Counted from the first letter of the stretch, positions 44,111 to 53,787 are shown. The stretch is 64,000 nt of DNA from Kitasatospora aureofaciens (GCF_019192735.1 NZ_JAHTKP010000001.1:124001-188000), one strand, 5' to 3'. Notes: generated by a model not told the origin, from the letters alone. Program-made: numbers and translations.

Positions 44111-47100
44111 TCAGACCCGGTCCACCCTGACCCCGACCCGCTCGCCCTCGGCAACCGCCTCGACGAGGGTGGGGTTCGCGACATTCGCGTACGCCACGGA
44201 CGAAGCCAGCACCTCTCCGGCCATGTGCGCCTCGTGGGCCCGGACGGCCTCAATGACCGCCCCGGGGGCGTCGAGGGTCAGCGAGATGCGCTCCGACACA
44301 TCGAAACCGGCCTCACGGCGCGCCTTCTGGACCAGCCGGACCACATCCTTGGCCAGCCCCTCGGCCGTCAGCTCGGGTGTCAGCGTGGTGTCCAGCACCA
44401 CCAGGCCGGTGTTGCCCGGCAGTGCGACGGTCTCGTCCGGATCGACCGCGACGAGGCGCTCCGTGTACTCGCCGGGCAGCAGCTCGATGCCGCCGGCGGA
44501 CACCCCGTTGGCGCTCTGGACGTAGTCGCCCGCCTTCACGGCGCGGATCACCTTCTGCGTGTCCGGGCCGAGGCGCGGACCGCAGGCCGACGGGTTGATC
44601 GCGATCTCGAACCGTCCGTGTGTGGTGACGTCGTTGGTGAGCACGACGTCCTTCACATTGACCTCGTCGCGCAGTATCGGGGCGAAGGACTCGAGCGAGG
44701 CGGCGTCGGGGGCGGCGACGACGAGCTTGGCCAGCGGCAGCCGGACCCGCAGTCCGCGTGCCTTGCGCAGCGACAGTGCTGCCGACGCCACCTGGCGCAC
44801 GCGGTCCATGCCGGTGACAAGCTCGGCGTCATGCGGCAGGTCACCGGCCGAGGGCCAGTCGGTGAGGTGAACCGAACGGCCTCCGGTCAGCCCCTGCCAG
44901 ATCCGCTCGGTGGTGAACGGCAGAAGGGGTGCCGCGACCCGTGCCGTCGTCTCCAGGACGGTGTGCAGGGTGTCCAGGGCGTCCACGTCGCCGTCCCAGA
45001 AGCGCTTCCTGGAGCGCCGGACGTACCAGTTGGTCAGCACCTCGACCTGGTCACGGATCCGCTCGCACGCCCCGGCGATGTCGAGGTTGTCCATGGCGGT
45101 CGTGACCGTGTCGACGAGCATGGCGGTCCGGGCGAGCATGTACCGGTCCAGGACATGACTGCTGTCGGTGCGCCAGGCGCCGCGGTGGCCGGCCGCTCGC
45201 GCGTAGAGCGATTGGAAGGACCAGGTGTTCCACAGGGGGAGGATGGCCTGGCGGACGCCTTCCCGGATCGCCTGCTCGGTGACCACGAGGTTTCCACCCC
45301 GCAGGATCGGCGAGGAGAAGAGGAACCAGCGCATGGCGTCGGATCCGTCGCGCTCGAACACTTCTCGCACGTCAGGGTAGTTGCGCCGGGACTTCGACAT
45401 CTTCTGGCCGTCGTCGCCGAGGACGATTCCGTGCACGAGCGCGGAGGCGAAGGCAGGGCGGTCGAAGAGTGCCGTGGCAAGCACGTGGAGGGTGTAGAAC
45501 CAACCGCGCGTCTGGCCGTTGTATTCGACGATGAAGTCGCCGGGGTAGTGGTGGTCGAACCAGTCCGTGTTCTCGAACGGGTAGTGGACCTGGGCGAAGG
45601 GCATCGAACCCGACTCGAACCAGCAGTCGAGGACTTCGGGCACGCGGCGCATGGTGGACTGGCCCGTGGGGTCGTCCGGATTGGGACGAGTCAGCTCGTC
45701 GACGTAGGGGCGGTGCAGGTCGGTCGGGCGCACCCCGAAGTCCCGCTCCATCTCATCCAGGGAACCGTAGACGTCGACGCGTGGATAGCGGGGGTCGTCG
45801 GAGATCCATACCGGGATGGGCGAGCCCCAGTACCGGTTGCGGGAGATGTTCCAGTCCCGAGCACCTTCCAGCCACTTGCCGAACTGGCCGTCCCGGATGT
45901 TGGACGGGACCCAGTTGATGTCCTGGTTGAGCTCAACCATGCGGTCACGGATCGAGGTGACACGGACGAACCAGGAGTCGACCGCCCGCTGGATGAGCGG
46001 ATTGCTGCAACGCCAGCAGTGCGGGTACGGGTGGTCGTACGTCTCGTGGCGGAGGAGCACCCCCTGCACGTGAGCGGCCTGGTCGCGCAGGTCCCTGATG
46101 ATGGCGCGGTTCGCCTCGAACACCTGGGTTCCCGCGTACGGCGGCACCGCGGTGGTGAACTCGCCGCGGCTGTCGACCGGGATCACGACCTCGATCCCCG
46201 CCGCGTCGGTGACGGCCTTGTCGTCCTCACCGAACGCCGGCGCGATGTGCACGAGGCCGGTACCGTCCTCGACGGTGACGTAGTCGGCGGCCAGGATGCG
46301 GTGCGCGTTCTCGTGGCCGGCGAAGAAGTCGAACGGAGGCGTGTAGGACAGCCCGAGCAGCTCGGACCCCTTCAGCCGGCGCAGAACCTTGGGCTCCTCG
46401 CCCAGTTCCCGGGCGTAGTGCTGCATGCGCCCTTCGGCGATGACGTACCGTTCGCCGCCGAACTCGTCGGCGGTCTCCAGGAGTACGTAATCGATCTCCG
46501 GGTGCACCGCCACCGCCAGGTTCGACGGCAGCGTCCACGGGGTGGTCGTCCAGACGAGGGCGAGAGCGCCGTCGAGATCCTCACGCAGAGCGGCCGTTCC
46601 GGTGTCCGCGTCGTCGGACGCCTTCGGCGCGGACAGACGCAGACCGACGGTGACTGCCGGGTCCTGCCGGTCGAGATAGACGTCGTCCATCTTCGTCTCG
46701 GTGCTGGACAACGGGGTTTCGCAGCGCCAGCAGTACCACAGGACGCGGAAGCCCGAGTACACCAGACCCTTGTCCCACAGCTGCTTGAAGGCCCAGATGA
46801 CCGACTCCATGAAGGAGAGGTCCGAAGTCATGTAGCCGTCGTCGAAGTCCACCCAGCGGGCCTGCCGGGTGACGTAGTCCTTCCACTCGGCCGTGTAACG
46901 CAGGACCGAGGCGCGGCAGGCATCGTTGAAGGCCTTGACGCCCATCTCCTCGATCTCGGACTTGTGTCCGATGCCGAGCTGCCGCTCCGCCTCGACCTCC
47001 GCGGGAAGCCCGTGGGTGTCCCAGCCGAACTGGCGCTCGACGCGCTTGCCGCGCATGGTGCGGTAGCGCGGAACGGCGTCCTTGACGTACCCGGTCAGCA

Positions 47101-47314
47101 GATGGCCGTAGTGAGGAAGACCGTTGGCGAACGGCGGGCCGTCGTAGACGACGTACTCGTTGCGGCCGTTCTCGCCCGCGGGGCGCCCTTCGACGGAGGC
47201 GATGAAGGTGTCGTCGGCCTCCCAGAAGTCCAGTACCTCGCGCTCGAGTTCCGGGAAGGACGGCTGGGACGGGACATGCGGATAGGAGGCTGAATGGGGC
47301 TGATCGTCAGCCAT
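44111..47314 (-). CDS. ileS: Isoleucyl-tRNA synthetase, HYGH type
   Basis: This 1067-residue protein starts at ATG 47314, preceded by AGGAG 8 nt upstream; longer frames to 47407 run through the T-box. The HIGH motif is [15 protein letters not shown] (68-71) and the KMSKS motif [14 protein letters not shown] near residue 635. An editing domain lies between, with WCWR/CWRC-type cysteine pairs flanking. The sequence style resembles mycobacterial IleRS, which belongs to the eukaryote-like branch known for mupirocin tolerance. From memory, the usual Streptomyces IleRS has a different N-terminal signature, so this could be a second copy. The T-box control argues for a fully functional gene. The convergent neighbour is the NRPS operon. 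Confidence 0.95.
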   Translation of the reverse strand: MADDQPHSASYPHVPSQPSFPELEREVLDFWEADDTFIASVEGRPAGENGRNEYVVYDGPPFANGLPHYGHLLTGYVKDAVPRYRTMRGKRVERQFGWDTHGLPAEVEAERQLGIGHKSEIEEMGVKAFNDACRASVLRYTAEWKDYVTRQARWVDFDDGYMTSDLSFMESVIWAFKQLWDKGLVYSGFRVLWYCWRCETPLSSTETKMDDVYLDRQDPAVTVGLRLSAPKASDDADTGTAALREDLDGALALVWTTTPWTLPSNLAVAVHPEIDYVLLETADEFGGERYVIAEGRMQHYARELGEEPKVLRRLKGSELLGLSYTPPFDFFAGHENAHRILAADYVTVEDGTGLVHIAPAFGEDDKAVTDAAGIEVVIPVDSRGEFTTAVPPYAGTQVFEANRAIIRDLRDQAAHVQGVLLRHETYDHPYPHCWRCSNPLIQRAVDSWFVRVTSIRDRMVELNQDINWVPSNIRDGQFGKWLEGARDWNISRNRYWGSPIPVWISDDPRYPRVDVYGSLDEMERDFGVRPTDLHRPYVDELTRPNPDDPTGQSTMRRVPEVLDCWFESGSMPFAQVHYPFENTDWFDHHYPGDFIVEYNGQTRGWFYTLHVLATALFDRPAFASALVHGIVLGDDGQKMSKSRRNYPDVREVFERDGSDAMRWFLFSSPILRGGNLVVTEQAIREGVRQAILPLWNTWSFQSLYARAAGHRGAWRTDSSHVLDRYMLARTAMLVDTVTTAMDNLDIAGACERIRDQVEVLTNWYVRRSRKRFWDGDVDALDTLHTVLETTARVAAPLLPFTTERIWQGLTGGRSVHLTDWPSAGDLPHDAELVTGMDRVRQVASAALSLRKARGLRVRLPLAKLVVAAPDAASLESFAPILRDEVNVKDVVLTNDVTTHGRFEIAINPSACGPRLGPDTQKVIRAVKAGDYVQSANGVSAGGIELLPGEYTERLVAVDPDETVALPGNTGLVVLDTTLTPELTAEGLAKDVVRLVQKARREAGFDVSERISLTLDAPGAVIEAVRAHEAHMAGEVLASSVAYANVANPTLVEAVAEGERVGVRVDRV

Positions 47315-47319
47315 GCGGT

Positions 47320-47535
47320 GCTCCTCGTGCGGCGGATGGACTCCTGGCATGCGGGGACGACGATCCCGTCCCCGGGACGCCGCGGTACCACCCCGCTTGC
47401 CGCCCACACGCGGACGGCCGCTCGTTGAAGGCTGTTACGGGCCACTCCCGTCCGGTTCTACTTCGGACCGTGCCGGGGAGGGCGATCCGTTTCTTCCGGA
47501 GGCTCCCCGGTGATAGCCGGATCCATGCCTGTGAT
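47320..47535 (-). promoter_or_regulatory. Isoleucine T-box leader of ileS
   Basis: The canonical T-box core GGGTGGTACCGCGG is at 47393-47380 on the minus strand. Upstream, a CCGG-flanked stem carries GGCTATCACCGGGG, whose ATC codon (47514-47512) is the likely isoleucine specifier for the GAT anticodon. The compact stem I and the position of the core 66 bp before the start codon fit the actinobacterial type that is thought to act on translation by masking the ribosome-binding site. It should raise IleRS synthesis when uncharged tRNA-Ile accumulates. Outer limits are approximate. Confidence 0.88.
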
Positions 47536-47538
47536 CCG

Positions 47539-47569
47539 AGTGTAGCGCACCGTACTCGCGTGTGTGCAA
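47539..47569 (-). promoter_or_regulatory. Promoter of the ileS T-box transcript
   Basis: On the minus strand, TTGCAC (47569-47564) and TACACT (47544-47539) are separated by 19 nt. This is a good match to a vegetative sigma site and places the transcript start just upstream of the T-box stem I. Confidence 0.6.
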
Positions 47570-47703
47570 GCCGATTCCGCCGCGTTGGGCCGGGCTCGGT
47601 ACCGGAGTTGGGGCCTTCAAGGGGGTGTCGGACCAGCATTACCCGAGGCCCGGATCGACTGCGCGGCTACTCTGATAGCCTACGGTCGGTCGAGAGATCT
47701 CAA

Positions 47704-47777
47704 GGGCCTATAGCTCAGTCGGTTAGAGCGCTTCCCTGATAAGGAAGAGGTCAGTGGTTCGAATCCACTTAGGCCCA
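47704..47777 (+). tRNA. tRNA-Ile (anticodon GAT)
   Basis: The 74-nt cloverleaf has acceptor GGGCCTA/TAGGCCC and D-arm AGCTCAGTCGGTTAGAGC. The anticodon stem CTTCC/GGAAG carries loop CTGATAA, and the T-arm contains GGTTCGAATCC. The discriminator is A, and the CCA end is not encoded (CAT follows). It reads ATC codons and is the effector of the ileS T-box next door. It is divergent from ileS, about 135 bp upstream of the T-box promoter. Confidence 0.97.
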
Positions 47778-48341
47778 CATGTCATCAGCGGTACCGGTCC
47801 GCACCCTCGTGGCCACCGGGTGCGGGCTACGCACCATGCGTATGTTGGGCAGTCGGCCCTTCCAGAGTTGCCGCTCGCCAGAGTCCACGAACCCGTGGCG
47901 TGTATAGAAACGAACAGCGCGCTCGTTGTAGGTGGTGGCCCAGAGAAATACTGGCCTCACCCCCACCCACTCCAAGTATTCGTCCATGAGCCGGCTCCCG
48001 ATGCCGCGGCCGGCGAACCTCGCCAGCACGTACATGGGCCCCAGCGTCGCGACGTCGCTCCGGTGGCCGCAGAGGAAACCGACGGCCTGGTCCGTTGAGC
48101 GAGCGATACGGCAGAAGTCTTGTTCCGGCCGGAGGGCGGCGGCCTCGATGGCCTCCCGCCAACGGGCGACACCCTCCGGTGTCACCACCCACCCGACGTT
48201 CTTCCGGATCCAGTCCGCGTCGATCCCAGCGGCGGCGTTCGGGTATGTCTCGAGCCAGGCTGTCAGATGCACCCGGCTGAGCTCCGCGGCGTCGCACGGG
48301 GACGCTGCGCACGTCACGAAGTGCGGGCTGTGCGTGTCCAT
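47769..48341 (-). CDS. GNAT-family N-acetyltransferase
   Basis: This encodes 190 residues. The acetyl-CoA-binding motif A is MYVLARFAGRGIGSRLMDEY (R/QxxGxG/A reads RGIG), with the FYTRHGFVDSGE motif B near the C-terminus. The acceptor is unknown. The stop codon lies inside the 3' acceptor strand of the convergent tRNA-Ile gene (9-bp overlap). The last ~10 residues are therefore read from tRNA sequence and may reflect an insertion or truncation at the tRNA. Confidence 0.85.
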   Translation of the reverse strand: MDTHSPHFVTCAASPCDAAELSRVHLTAWLETYPNAAAGIDADWIRKNVGWVVTPEGVARWREAIEAAALRPEQDFCRIARSTDQAVGFLCGHRSDVATLGPMYVLARFAGRGIGSRLMDEYLEWVGVRPVFLWATTYNERAVRFYTRHGFVDSGERQLWKGRLPNIRMVRSPHPVATRVRTGTADDMWA

Positions 48342-48799
48342 GATCCACCGACCTCTCGGTGCGATCGAGTGAGGATTTGGGGTGGCTGCCGCAGAGTGGT
48401 GGCAAGGAGGCTGGCATGCCGTCCCATATGTACCCTCTGTTGAGTTTGTTCATTTGTGCTAATTTTCTCCGTTATATGGAATTCTCTCAAACGGATCACT
48501 ACGGGACGGCTGCGGGCGAGAGGCGTGTAGGCGACCGTCTGCGGGTGCACCGTGCAGGACGAAGGACGTGGCCAGGGGAGGCCCTGGAGGTGCTGGGGAC
48601 GGGGCGGTGGGGCAGCCCCCAGGCTCGCCCGAGACGGCGATGAGCGGCCGCGCGCTGTACGGGCAGCAGGCGGTCTACTCCGGCTGGGCGGAAGGCTCGG
48701 CCGTCCCGGTGGTCGCCCTTGCGCCCTGGTGTCCATGTGTCGTGCCATCTCTGGATATCTGGGTGACGCCCTCTTGACCCGGCTCTACTCTCACAGGGC
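48342..48799. other. Intergenic region with an AT-rich patch
   Basis: No convincing gene is visible. The 48430-48500 stretch is unusually AT-rich for this genome (TTGTTCATTTGTGCTAATTT) and may hold promoter or operator elements for the divergent GNAT and methyltransferase genes. No clear inverted repeat was found. Confidence 0.4.
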
Positions 48800-49186
48800 A
48801 TGACGACCATCGACCCACGCATCACAGGCTTCTACACGGAGTACGACGAGGCGTCGCGGCTGCATTCCACCGCGACGGGCCAACTGGAGCTCGAGCGGAC
48901 CCGAGAGCTGTTAACTCGATACCTGCCACCAGCGCCGGCTCGGGTGCTGGACGTGGGTGGAGGGCCGGGCACGCACGCCCGATGGCTCGCCGAAGAGGGG
49001 CTACAAGGTGCTCCTTGTCGACCCTGTTCCGAAGCATGTCGAGCAGGCCCGTGAGCGCGCGCCGGGCTGCGCGGCGCAGCTGGCGACGCCCGCGACCTGA
49101 ATATCTCGGACGGCACCTTCGATGCGGTGCTGCTGGGTCCGCTTTACCACCTGACGGACCGTGAGGACCGGCGCGGGGCGATCAAG
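48800..49186 (+). pseudogene. Frameshifted class I methyltransferase
   Basis: The N-terminus MTTIDPRITGFYTEYDEASR leads to SAM motif I VLDVGGGPGTHARWLAEEG. There an extra base shifts the frame into KVLLVDPVPKHVEQARERAP. A second slip leads to DARDLNISDGTFDAVLLGPLYHLTDRED (motif IV and LYHL). After this the family likeness ends near 49186 and an unrelated ORF takes over. Two frameshifts and loss of the C-terminal half show it is dead. Confidence 0.8.
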
Positions 49187-49583
49187 TCCCCCGCTGCTGG
49201 CCGCGGTGTGCATCGCACGCTGCTTCCAGCGCCTCGGGCTGGCCCGCGAGCAGCAGGCGCAGCTCACCGCCTTCGGGTGGGGCTACCTCAGCGCGTACCT
49301 CGAGCGGAAGGCCGTCACCGTCTCGACTCCGGCTGTCCTCGAGCGGCGCCTTCAGCAGCTCGACACCGCGCTGGGGGACACCGGCGCGGTCAGGCAGATC
49401 GCACCGGCCAAGCCTGGGACCCGGGTTCACTTTCCACAGTCAGTGTGGATGCAACTTCACTGGTTCACTTCCAGTTTGGGAGTCAGCCTGTCGCAGGAAT
49501 ACGCCGTCGCAGAGATGTTGGACCACTGGGTTGCCAACTCGCCTACGAGAGAGCCGTCGGGGCGGACCATAAGGCCTCGGTGA
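49161..49583 (+). CDS. Hypothetical protein, possibly 5'-truncated
   Basis: A 140-residue frame runs from ATG 49161. Its credible part starts at LLAAVCIARCFQRLGLAREQ and ends HWVANSPTREPSGRTIRPR. I recognise no domain. It begins where the dead methyltransferase breaks off, so it is probably the 3' part of another gene joined at that point. It overlaps the convergent SpaB_C gene by 41 bp. Confidence 0.4.
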   Translation: MRTGAGRSSPPLLAAVCIARCFQRLGLAREQQAQLTAFGWGYLSAYLERKAVTVSTPAVLERRLQQLDTALGDTGAVRQIAPAKPGTRVHFPQSVWMQLHWFTSSLGVSLSQEYAVAEMLDHWVANSPTREPSGRTIRPR

Positions 49584-50547
49584 TCGCGCACTGCCGACTG
49601 AACGGCATTCGGGCCCGGTTCCAGTGGAAGACGATCAGGAATGCGGCTGCCTCCCGCGGACCCACGTACGCGGTCGGCATCGAGAAGTACGCCCGATCCC
49701 AGTGGGGGAACTCGCCTTTCACCGCTTCCTGGAACCGGGCCACCATCGGGCCCGCGGTGGGTGCCAGCTTCGACCACAACCGGTCCGGATCCTTCCAAGC
49801 CGCCCGCAGGGCTGCCGCCGCCCGCGGCCACCCCTCCGGCTCGCCTCCCTCGAAGTGGCGGCCGGCCTGCCTGCGCAACCGGTCCCACACGTCACGGTTC
49901 TCCCAGCCGTCCACCCCCATCTCCGCGAACAAGGCGCGGATCAGCAGCAGCGACAACACCCATGTCGGGCCCACCGGCGGCTGCGCGCCGTGGGCGTCCA
50001 GCCAGACGAGCGAGTCCGCGGTGAACACCCGGTGCACGCTGCGCATGGAGGCTGGGCCGCCGAACAGGTGCTGCTCCGGCTCATAGACTGCTGGCCGCCA
50101 CCCGGCGATCAGGCCATCACGTCGCCACACCTGCGCGAGCTCCTGCATCCGCGCCTCCACCTGCTCGCGGTGGTCGGGCAAGGTGCGGAACCGGGCCCGC
50201 ACGCCCGGTGGCTTGTTGACGAAGAAGAAGTCGCCAACATCGCCGCCGGATAGCAGTCCGCGGGCTGCATCTGCCAGCACGCGGTACAGCGGCGTCGGCT
50301 CGTTCCCGTCCGGCGGGGTGAAGGCCAGCTGAACCCACGTCTCCTCACGCGCCTGCGCCCGGACCGCCGGCAGCCCGCCCCCAAGGAGCGCCGGCGCCAG
50401 CCAGGCCAGGTCGCTATCGGCCGCCTCGCCTTCACCCTCTAAGTGGGCGGCCACCCGCCGTAGGAACTGCGGAACGGTCAGCCTGTCCGGCCCGACTTTG
50501 ACGAGCTGGCCGTCCTTCGACCTGATGTTGTTGTCGCCCACGCCCAC
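49543..50547 (-). CDS. Thiopeptide-type bacteriocin biosynthesis protein (SpaB_C/LanB C-terminal domain)
   Basis: This encodes 334 residues from GTG 50547. The region GDFFFVNKPPGVRARFRTLP and then WRPAVYEPEQHLFGGPASM matches the SpaB_C / TIGR03891 domain, which in lantibiotic and thiopeptide systems is the elimination partner of tRNA-dependent LanB enzymes. Here it stands alone: no LanB N-terminal dehydratase and no precursor peptide is visible nearby. It may be a relic or may act with genes elsewhere. The gene downstream on the other strand overlaps its 3' end. Confidence 0.72.
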   Translation of the reverse strand: MGVGDNNIRSKDGQLVKVGPDRLTVPQFLRRVAAHLEGEGEAADSDLAWLAPALLGGGLPAVRAQAREETWVQLAFTPPDGNEPTPLYRVLADAARGLLSGGDVGDFFFVNKPPGVRARFRTLPDHREQVEARMQELAQVWRRDGLIAGWRPAVYEPEQHLFGGPASMRSVHRVFTADSLVWLDAHGAQPPVGPTWVLSLLLIRALFAEMGVDGWENRDVWDRLRRQAGRHFEGGEPEGWPRAAAALRAAWKDPDRLWSKLAPTAGPMVARFQEAVKGEFPHWDRAYFSMPTAYVGPREAAAFLIVFHWNRARMPFSRQCAITEALWSAPTALS

Positions 50548-50639
50548 GCCTGCCGCCTACGCCGTCACCGAGAGCGTCATGGTCATGACGCTAGCAGACC
50601 GAACGGGGCGGACGCCGGTGATTGCCGCTCTGGCACTGC

Positions 50640-51365
50640 CTACTGGCGGCGGGCCGTCGTAAGGTCGGCGATGGCACGGAGAAGCGCCTGGGTGTCGCTG
50701 AGGCTGTCGAGGACATGGTCGGCGCCGGCGGCGGCGAGCTGGTCGGCCGAGGTAGTGCCGGAGGCGACAGCGATCACCCTGGCGCCGCCTTGTGCACCGG
50801 TTCGGACGTCTTCGAGCGAGTCGCCGATGATGACCGTGTTCGATGGGCCGAAGGCGGTCCCGTACCGCGCGGCAACGCGGCGCTGGGCGATGCCGACGAG
50901 GGCCGGCCGGTGGGAGTCGTCGGAGGCGAATCCGCCGACGGCCAGATCCACGTACTGATCCAGGTTGAAGGCGCGGAGCTTGATCTCCGCGCTCCGCTGC
51001 AGGTTGCCGGTCACCACCGTGGGCACGAGGTCCGGGTGGACGTGGACCGCTTCGAGCGCGGCGGGGGCGCCAGCCATGATCTGGCCGTGGTCGCGCAGTT
51101 GCTCGGACCGTTTGGCGAGCAGCTGGGGCAGCAATTGAACGATCCGCTCTGCGAGCCGCTCGACGTCCTGGTGATCGATGCCGTTCGCCGCGAGCAGTTC
51201 CCGCACCGCCAGGGGCATCGTGCGCCCGGTTCCCCGTTCGGGAAGCCTCGTCGCCTCGCGGCCGATGGCCTGGAGAAACGCCTCGCGGTAGACGGCACGG
51301 TCGGTTTCCCCCACGTACACCAGGGTTCGGTCGACGTCCCACAGAACGAGCACGTTGCTGGTCAC
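50640..51365 (-). CDS. HAD-superfamily phosphatase (phosphoglycolate phosphatase-like)
   Basis: This encodes 241 residues. All four HAD motifs are visible: DVDRTL (nucleophile Asp and acid/base Asp), the Thr of TVVTGN, the Lys of SAEIKLRAF, and the acidic VIIGDSLEDV. A helical cap lies between motifs I and II. It is a cytoplasmic small-molecule phosphatase of unknown substrate. The GTG start overlaps the stop of the upstream regulator (GTGA), so the two are translationally coupled and probably belong to one regulated function. Confidence 0.85.
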   Translation of the reverse strand: MTSNVLVLWDVDRTLVYVGETDRAVYREAFLQAIGREATRLPERGTGRTMPLAVRELLAANGIDHQDVERLAERIVQLLPQLLAKRSEQLRDHGQIMAGAPAALEAVHVHPDLVPTVVTGNLQRSAEIKLRAFNLDQYVDLAVGGFASDDSHRPALVGIAQRRVAARYGTAFGPSNTVIIGDSLEDVRTGAQGGARVIAVASGTTSADQLAAAGADHVLDSLSDTQALLRAIADLTTARRQ

Positions 51366-52882
51366 GGTGTGAACTCCTTGGCCGCCATCACTTGCCGTGA
51401 TCGTTCTATCAGCTCACCCGACCGAGGTCCCGGGATCGCCTGAAGATTCTCCACCACCTGTTCCAGGTGCTCGTTCAGCCTGGCGGACTGGACACTCGTC
51501 GCCAGGGTGAGAGCGGTATCGGCCGCCATGAAGCCTCCGTCCCGTTCCCCGGCGAGAAGGTGAGCGGATGCCGCCCGCGACGCGAACAGAGCCCGTGTCC
51601 GCAGATCGGCGGGGTTCAAAGTGGAGGCCGCCTGCTCGAAGTAGCCTGCCGCGGTCGTGTGCTCGCCGAGTTGGAGGTAGCAACTCGCGGTCTGGCCGAG
51701 GATCTCCCCTCGGTTCATCCAGTAGAGCCAGCCGGGGTCCTGCTCCCCCGGTCCCTGCTCGGCAAGTTCGGCAGCGCGGCCGAGCGCGCGCAGGCACGCC
51801 TGTTCTTCCCCGAGCTTGGCGTGCCCGCGTGCCTGACGGGTCAGGAGCATGGCCTCCAGGTAGGAGGACCCGAGTGTGCGGACCTTCTCCCGGGCGGACT
51901 GCATCGCGGTCACGGCGTCCCGAGGGTTTCCCACCGAATAGCTCTGGATGGCCAGGTAGGACAGAGCACCGACGCCATAGCGGGGATCGCCGGAAGCATG
52001 AGCGGCCCGAAGGGCTGCAAGGAGAGCCCGTTGTGCTGCTTCATGGTGCCCGGTGTCGAAGTGGAACCACCCGAGCTGGGTGGCGGTGTCGGCGGCAATG
52101 CCGGCCAGGCGTCGTCCGGTCTTCTCGTCGTATCGGGCCGACTTCAGGGTCTCGTAGATGAGGCTGAGGTGGGCGCGTGCCAGACCTGCGACCAGGCCGC
52201 TGCCGGAGCTGGCGTCCATAGTGCGGAGGCCGTCGATCGTCCCTTGGAAGCTAGCGACGAGGCCAGGGACCACCTGCGCGCCGTCGAGTGCGCGTCCGAG
52301 GGGCTCTGCGTCTGCGATCGCCCACTGGTGGATGTAGGCAGAGAGGGCGGTTCCGGCGAGGATCAGGAAGTGACGGCGATTTGGACGCATGGCGGCGGGC
52401 TCCCCTCGCATGGCGTCGTGCAATGCCGCCACCATACGGCGCGCCGTCCACGGCGCGGCAACGTCGTCATGGGTCGGGGATGAACTCGCGCTCTCTAATG
52501 GGGCAGTTGAGGCCGCTCCGCGCAGGGGAAGTTTCACCAAGGCGGGGGGAGCGCCGACCGCGTCAAGGAAATCGACGATCCGCTCGATGTGAGTCAGCTG
52601 CACCCGTCCGGCCTCCAGGCGGGACAGGTAGCCCTGGGTCAGTCCGGTGATTCCAGCGAGATCGTCCTGGCGAAGCGGAACAATCTCCCGCAGGCGCTTA
52701 CTCAGTCGGCCGAAGTCGAGTTCAGCGAGGCTGTCACGCACAAGCCCGTCGCGCCACACCCAAGCAGGAACGCCGACAGGAGCCAATTCGACGACAGTCC
52801 GCGCGCACGGGCCACACACGCTGTCGCCATCGTTGTACCGGCTGAGCGTGCACCCGCAGCGCTCACACCGCCGCGTACTCAT
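51362..52882 (-). CDS. HTH regulator with N-terminal zinc ribbon and TPR-like C-terminus
   Basis: This encodes 506 residues from ATG 52882 (MSTRRCERCGCTLSRYN), chosen because the upstream frame lies in a repeated promoter region. Residues 1-25 form a Cys4 zinc-ribbon pattern (CERC, CGPC). An XRE-like HTH follows (~55-110; RQDDLAGITGLTQGYLSRLE). The long C-terminal helical region (~150-506) has TPR-like repeats such as TAAGYFEQAASTLNPADLRT. This layout is typical of Streptomyces helical-repeat regulators. It sits upstream of and overlaps the HAD phosphatase gene. A palindromic site lies about 55 bp upstream of the start. Confidence 0.8.
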   Translation of the reverse strand: MSTRRCERCGCTLSRYNDGDSVCGPCARTVVELAPVGVPAWVWRDGLVRDSLAELDFGRLSKRLREIVPLRQDDLAGITGLTQGYLSRLEAGRVQLTHIERIVDFLDAVGAPPALVKLPLRGAASTAPLESASSSPTHDDVAAPWTARRMVAALHDAMRGEPAAMRPNRRHFLILAGTALSAYIHQWAIADAEPLGRALDGAQVVPGLVASFQGTIDGLRTMDASSGSGLVAGLARAHLSLIYETLKSARYDEKTGRRLAGIAADTATQLGWFHFDTGHHEAAQRALLAALRAAHASGDPRYGVGALSYLAIQSYSVGNPRDAVTAMQSAREKVRTLGSSYLEAMLLTRQARGHAKLGEEQACLRALGRAAELAEQGPGEQDPGWLYWMNRGEILGQTASCYLQLGEHTTAAGYFEQAASTLNPADLRTRALFASRAASAHLLAGERDGGFMAADTALTLATSVQSARLNEHLEQVVENLQAIPGPRSGELIERSRQVMAAKEFTP

Positions 52883-53023
52883 CCCGCCCCCTCCGGCCGA
52901 ACGGGAGACCGGCTCCCGCAGGCGACCGACGTGATCATATTTCTGCGCGAATATGACTACGCGAATGGTCGCCATTGAACACTCTCAGGCACCTTACTGC
53001 GACGGGCAGTTGCCCAGGGCGGT
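52846..53023 (-). repeat. Repeat copy A: regulator promoter and first codons
   Basis: About 178 bp match 63261-63435 with scattered mismatches (roughly 85-90 percent by eye). The repeat covers the first ~12 codons of the regulator, its upstream region and the conserved block GGCACCTTACTGCG. It ends at CCCAGGGCG, where the outer group II intron begins. Confidence 0.8.
52936..52955. promoter_or_regulatory. Palindromic operator candidate upstream of the 51.4-52.9 kb regulator
   Basis: CATATTTCTGCGCGAATATG contains the perfect half-sites CATATT and AATATG around 8 nt. The same element is kept in repeat copy B with one change in the spacer. The AT-rich palindrome in GC-rich surroundings suggests a regulator-binding site, perhaps autoregulatory. 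Confidence 0.5.
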
Positions 53024-53061
53024 CGGGTAGCCGGGAGGGATCTCACCTCCCGGCCCCCACA

Positions 53062-53095
53062 GATCCGTACGTAAACCTCTCGGTTTATACGGCTC
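53062..53095 (-). ncRNA. Domain V of the outer intron
   Basis: A 34-nt hairpin with GAGCCGTAT at its 5' side, a GAGA tetraloop and ACGTACGGATC at its 3' side has the AGC triad and two-nt bulge of the catalytic domain V. Domain VI follows and carries the branch-point A in GGCTACCCGAC. Confidence 0.85.
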
Positions 53096-53107
53096 TTGTC
53101 ACCCTCG

Positions 53108-53730
53108 TCACCAGACAGCGGGCATGGTGATGGTCCACTTCCAGTGCGCGAACAGCCTCGGATACTGCTTGGTGACCCTCAGCCACGCCTGGTGAGCCTT
53201 CTTCCTTGCCCGCAGCCGCTTGTACTTCGAGCGGACCCAGCGCATCAGGTAGGCGTTGATGCGCGTCAGGAGCCGATACAGCTTCGACCGGTAGAACCGG
53301 CCGTAGTACTGCATCCAGCCCGCCACGATCGGGTTGATCTCCTTGGCGAGTTCCTTCTCAGTGAGGTTGACCCTCTGGTGCAGCCGCCAACCGCGGACGA
53401 CCGCGCCGATTCTCTTGAGGGCGTCGTTGCTGATCGCAGGCAGGAAGGAGAGGAAGCGCCTCCCGTTCCTGTCCTGCGCCTGACGCGGCTGGAACGTGAA
53501 CCCCAGGAACGTGAACGCGACGTGTTCGTACGAGCCGCGCCGCGAACGGTCCTTGCAGTACACGATCCGGGTCTTGTCGGGATGCAGCCGCAGCCCGACC
53601 TCCTCCATCCTGTCCCCGAGCGCCGCCAGGACCTCGCGGGCCTGGTGCTCGCTGCCGCAGTGCACGACCGCATCGTCGGCGTAGCGTTCGAACTGCACGC
53701 CCGGGTAGTTCCGGGTCAGCCAGGTGTCGA
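53108..53730 (-). pseudogene. Outer intron reverse transcriptase, C-terminal half
   Basis: After the inner intron the frame resumes as DTWLTRNYPGVQFERYADDA, giving the catalytic YADD. The thumb/maturase X region follows (GFTFQPRQ, INPIVAGWMQYYGRF). No HNH endonuclease domain follows, so the protein is of the endonuclease-minus type. The stop lies 13 bp before domain V. The junction codon is restored as Phe (GCG T|TC GAC), giving HYAFDTW, the usual residues at this place in the family. Confidence 0.85.
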
Positions 53731-53787
53731 GTAGGGTCGGGGACTGGCGCGGTGGCTGCCGCTCCGTTTCCAGTCCCCGCCGCCTCA

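Noticed and set aside
43631..47293. A 1220-codon plus-strand frame opposite ileS
   Set aside because: The minus strand is unmistakable IleRS with a T-box; the plus frame is low-complexity shadow coding.
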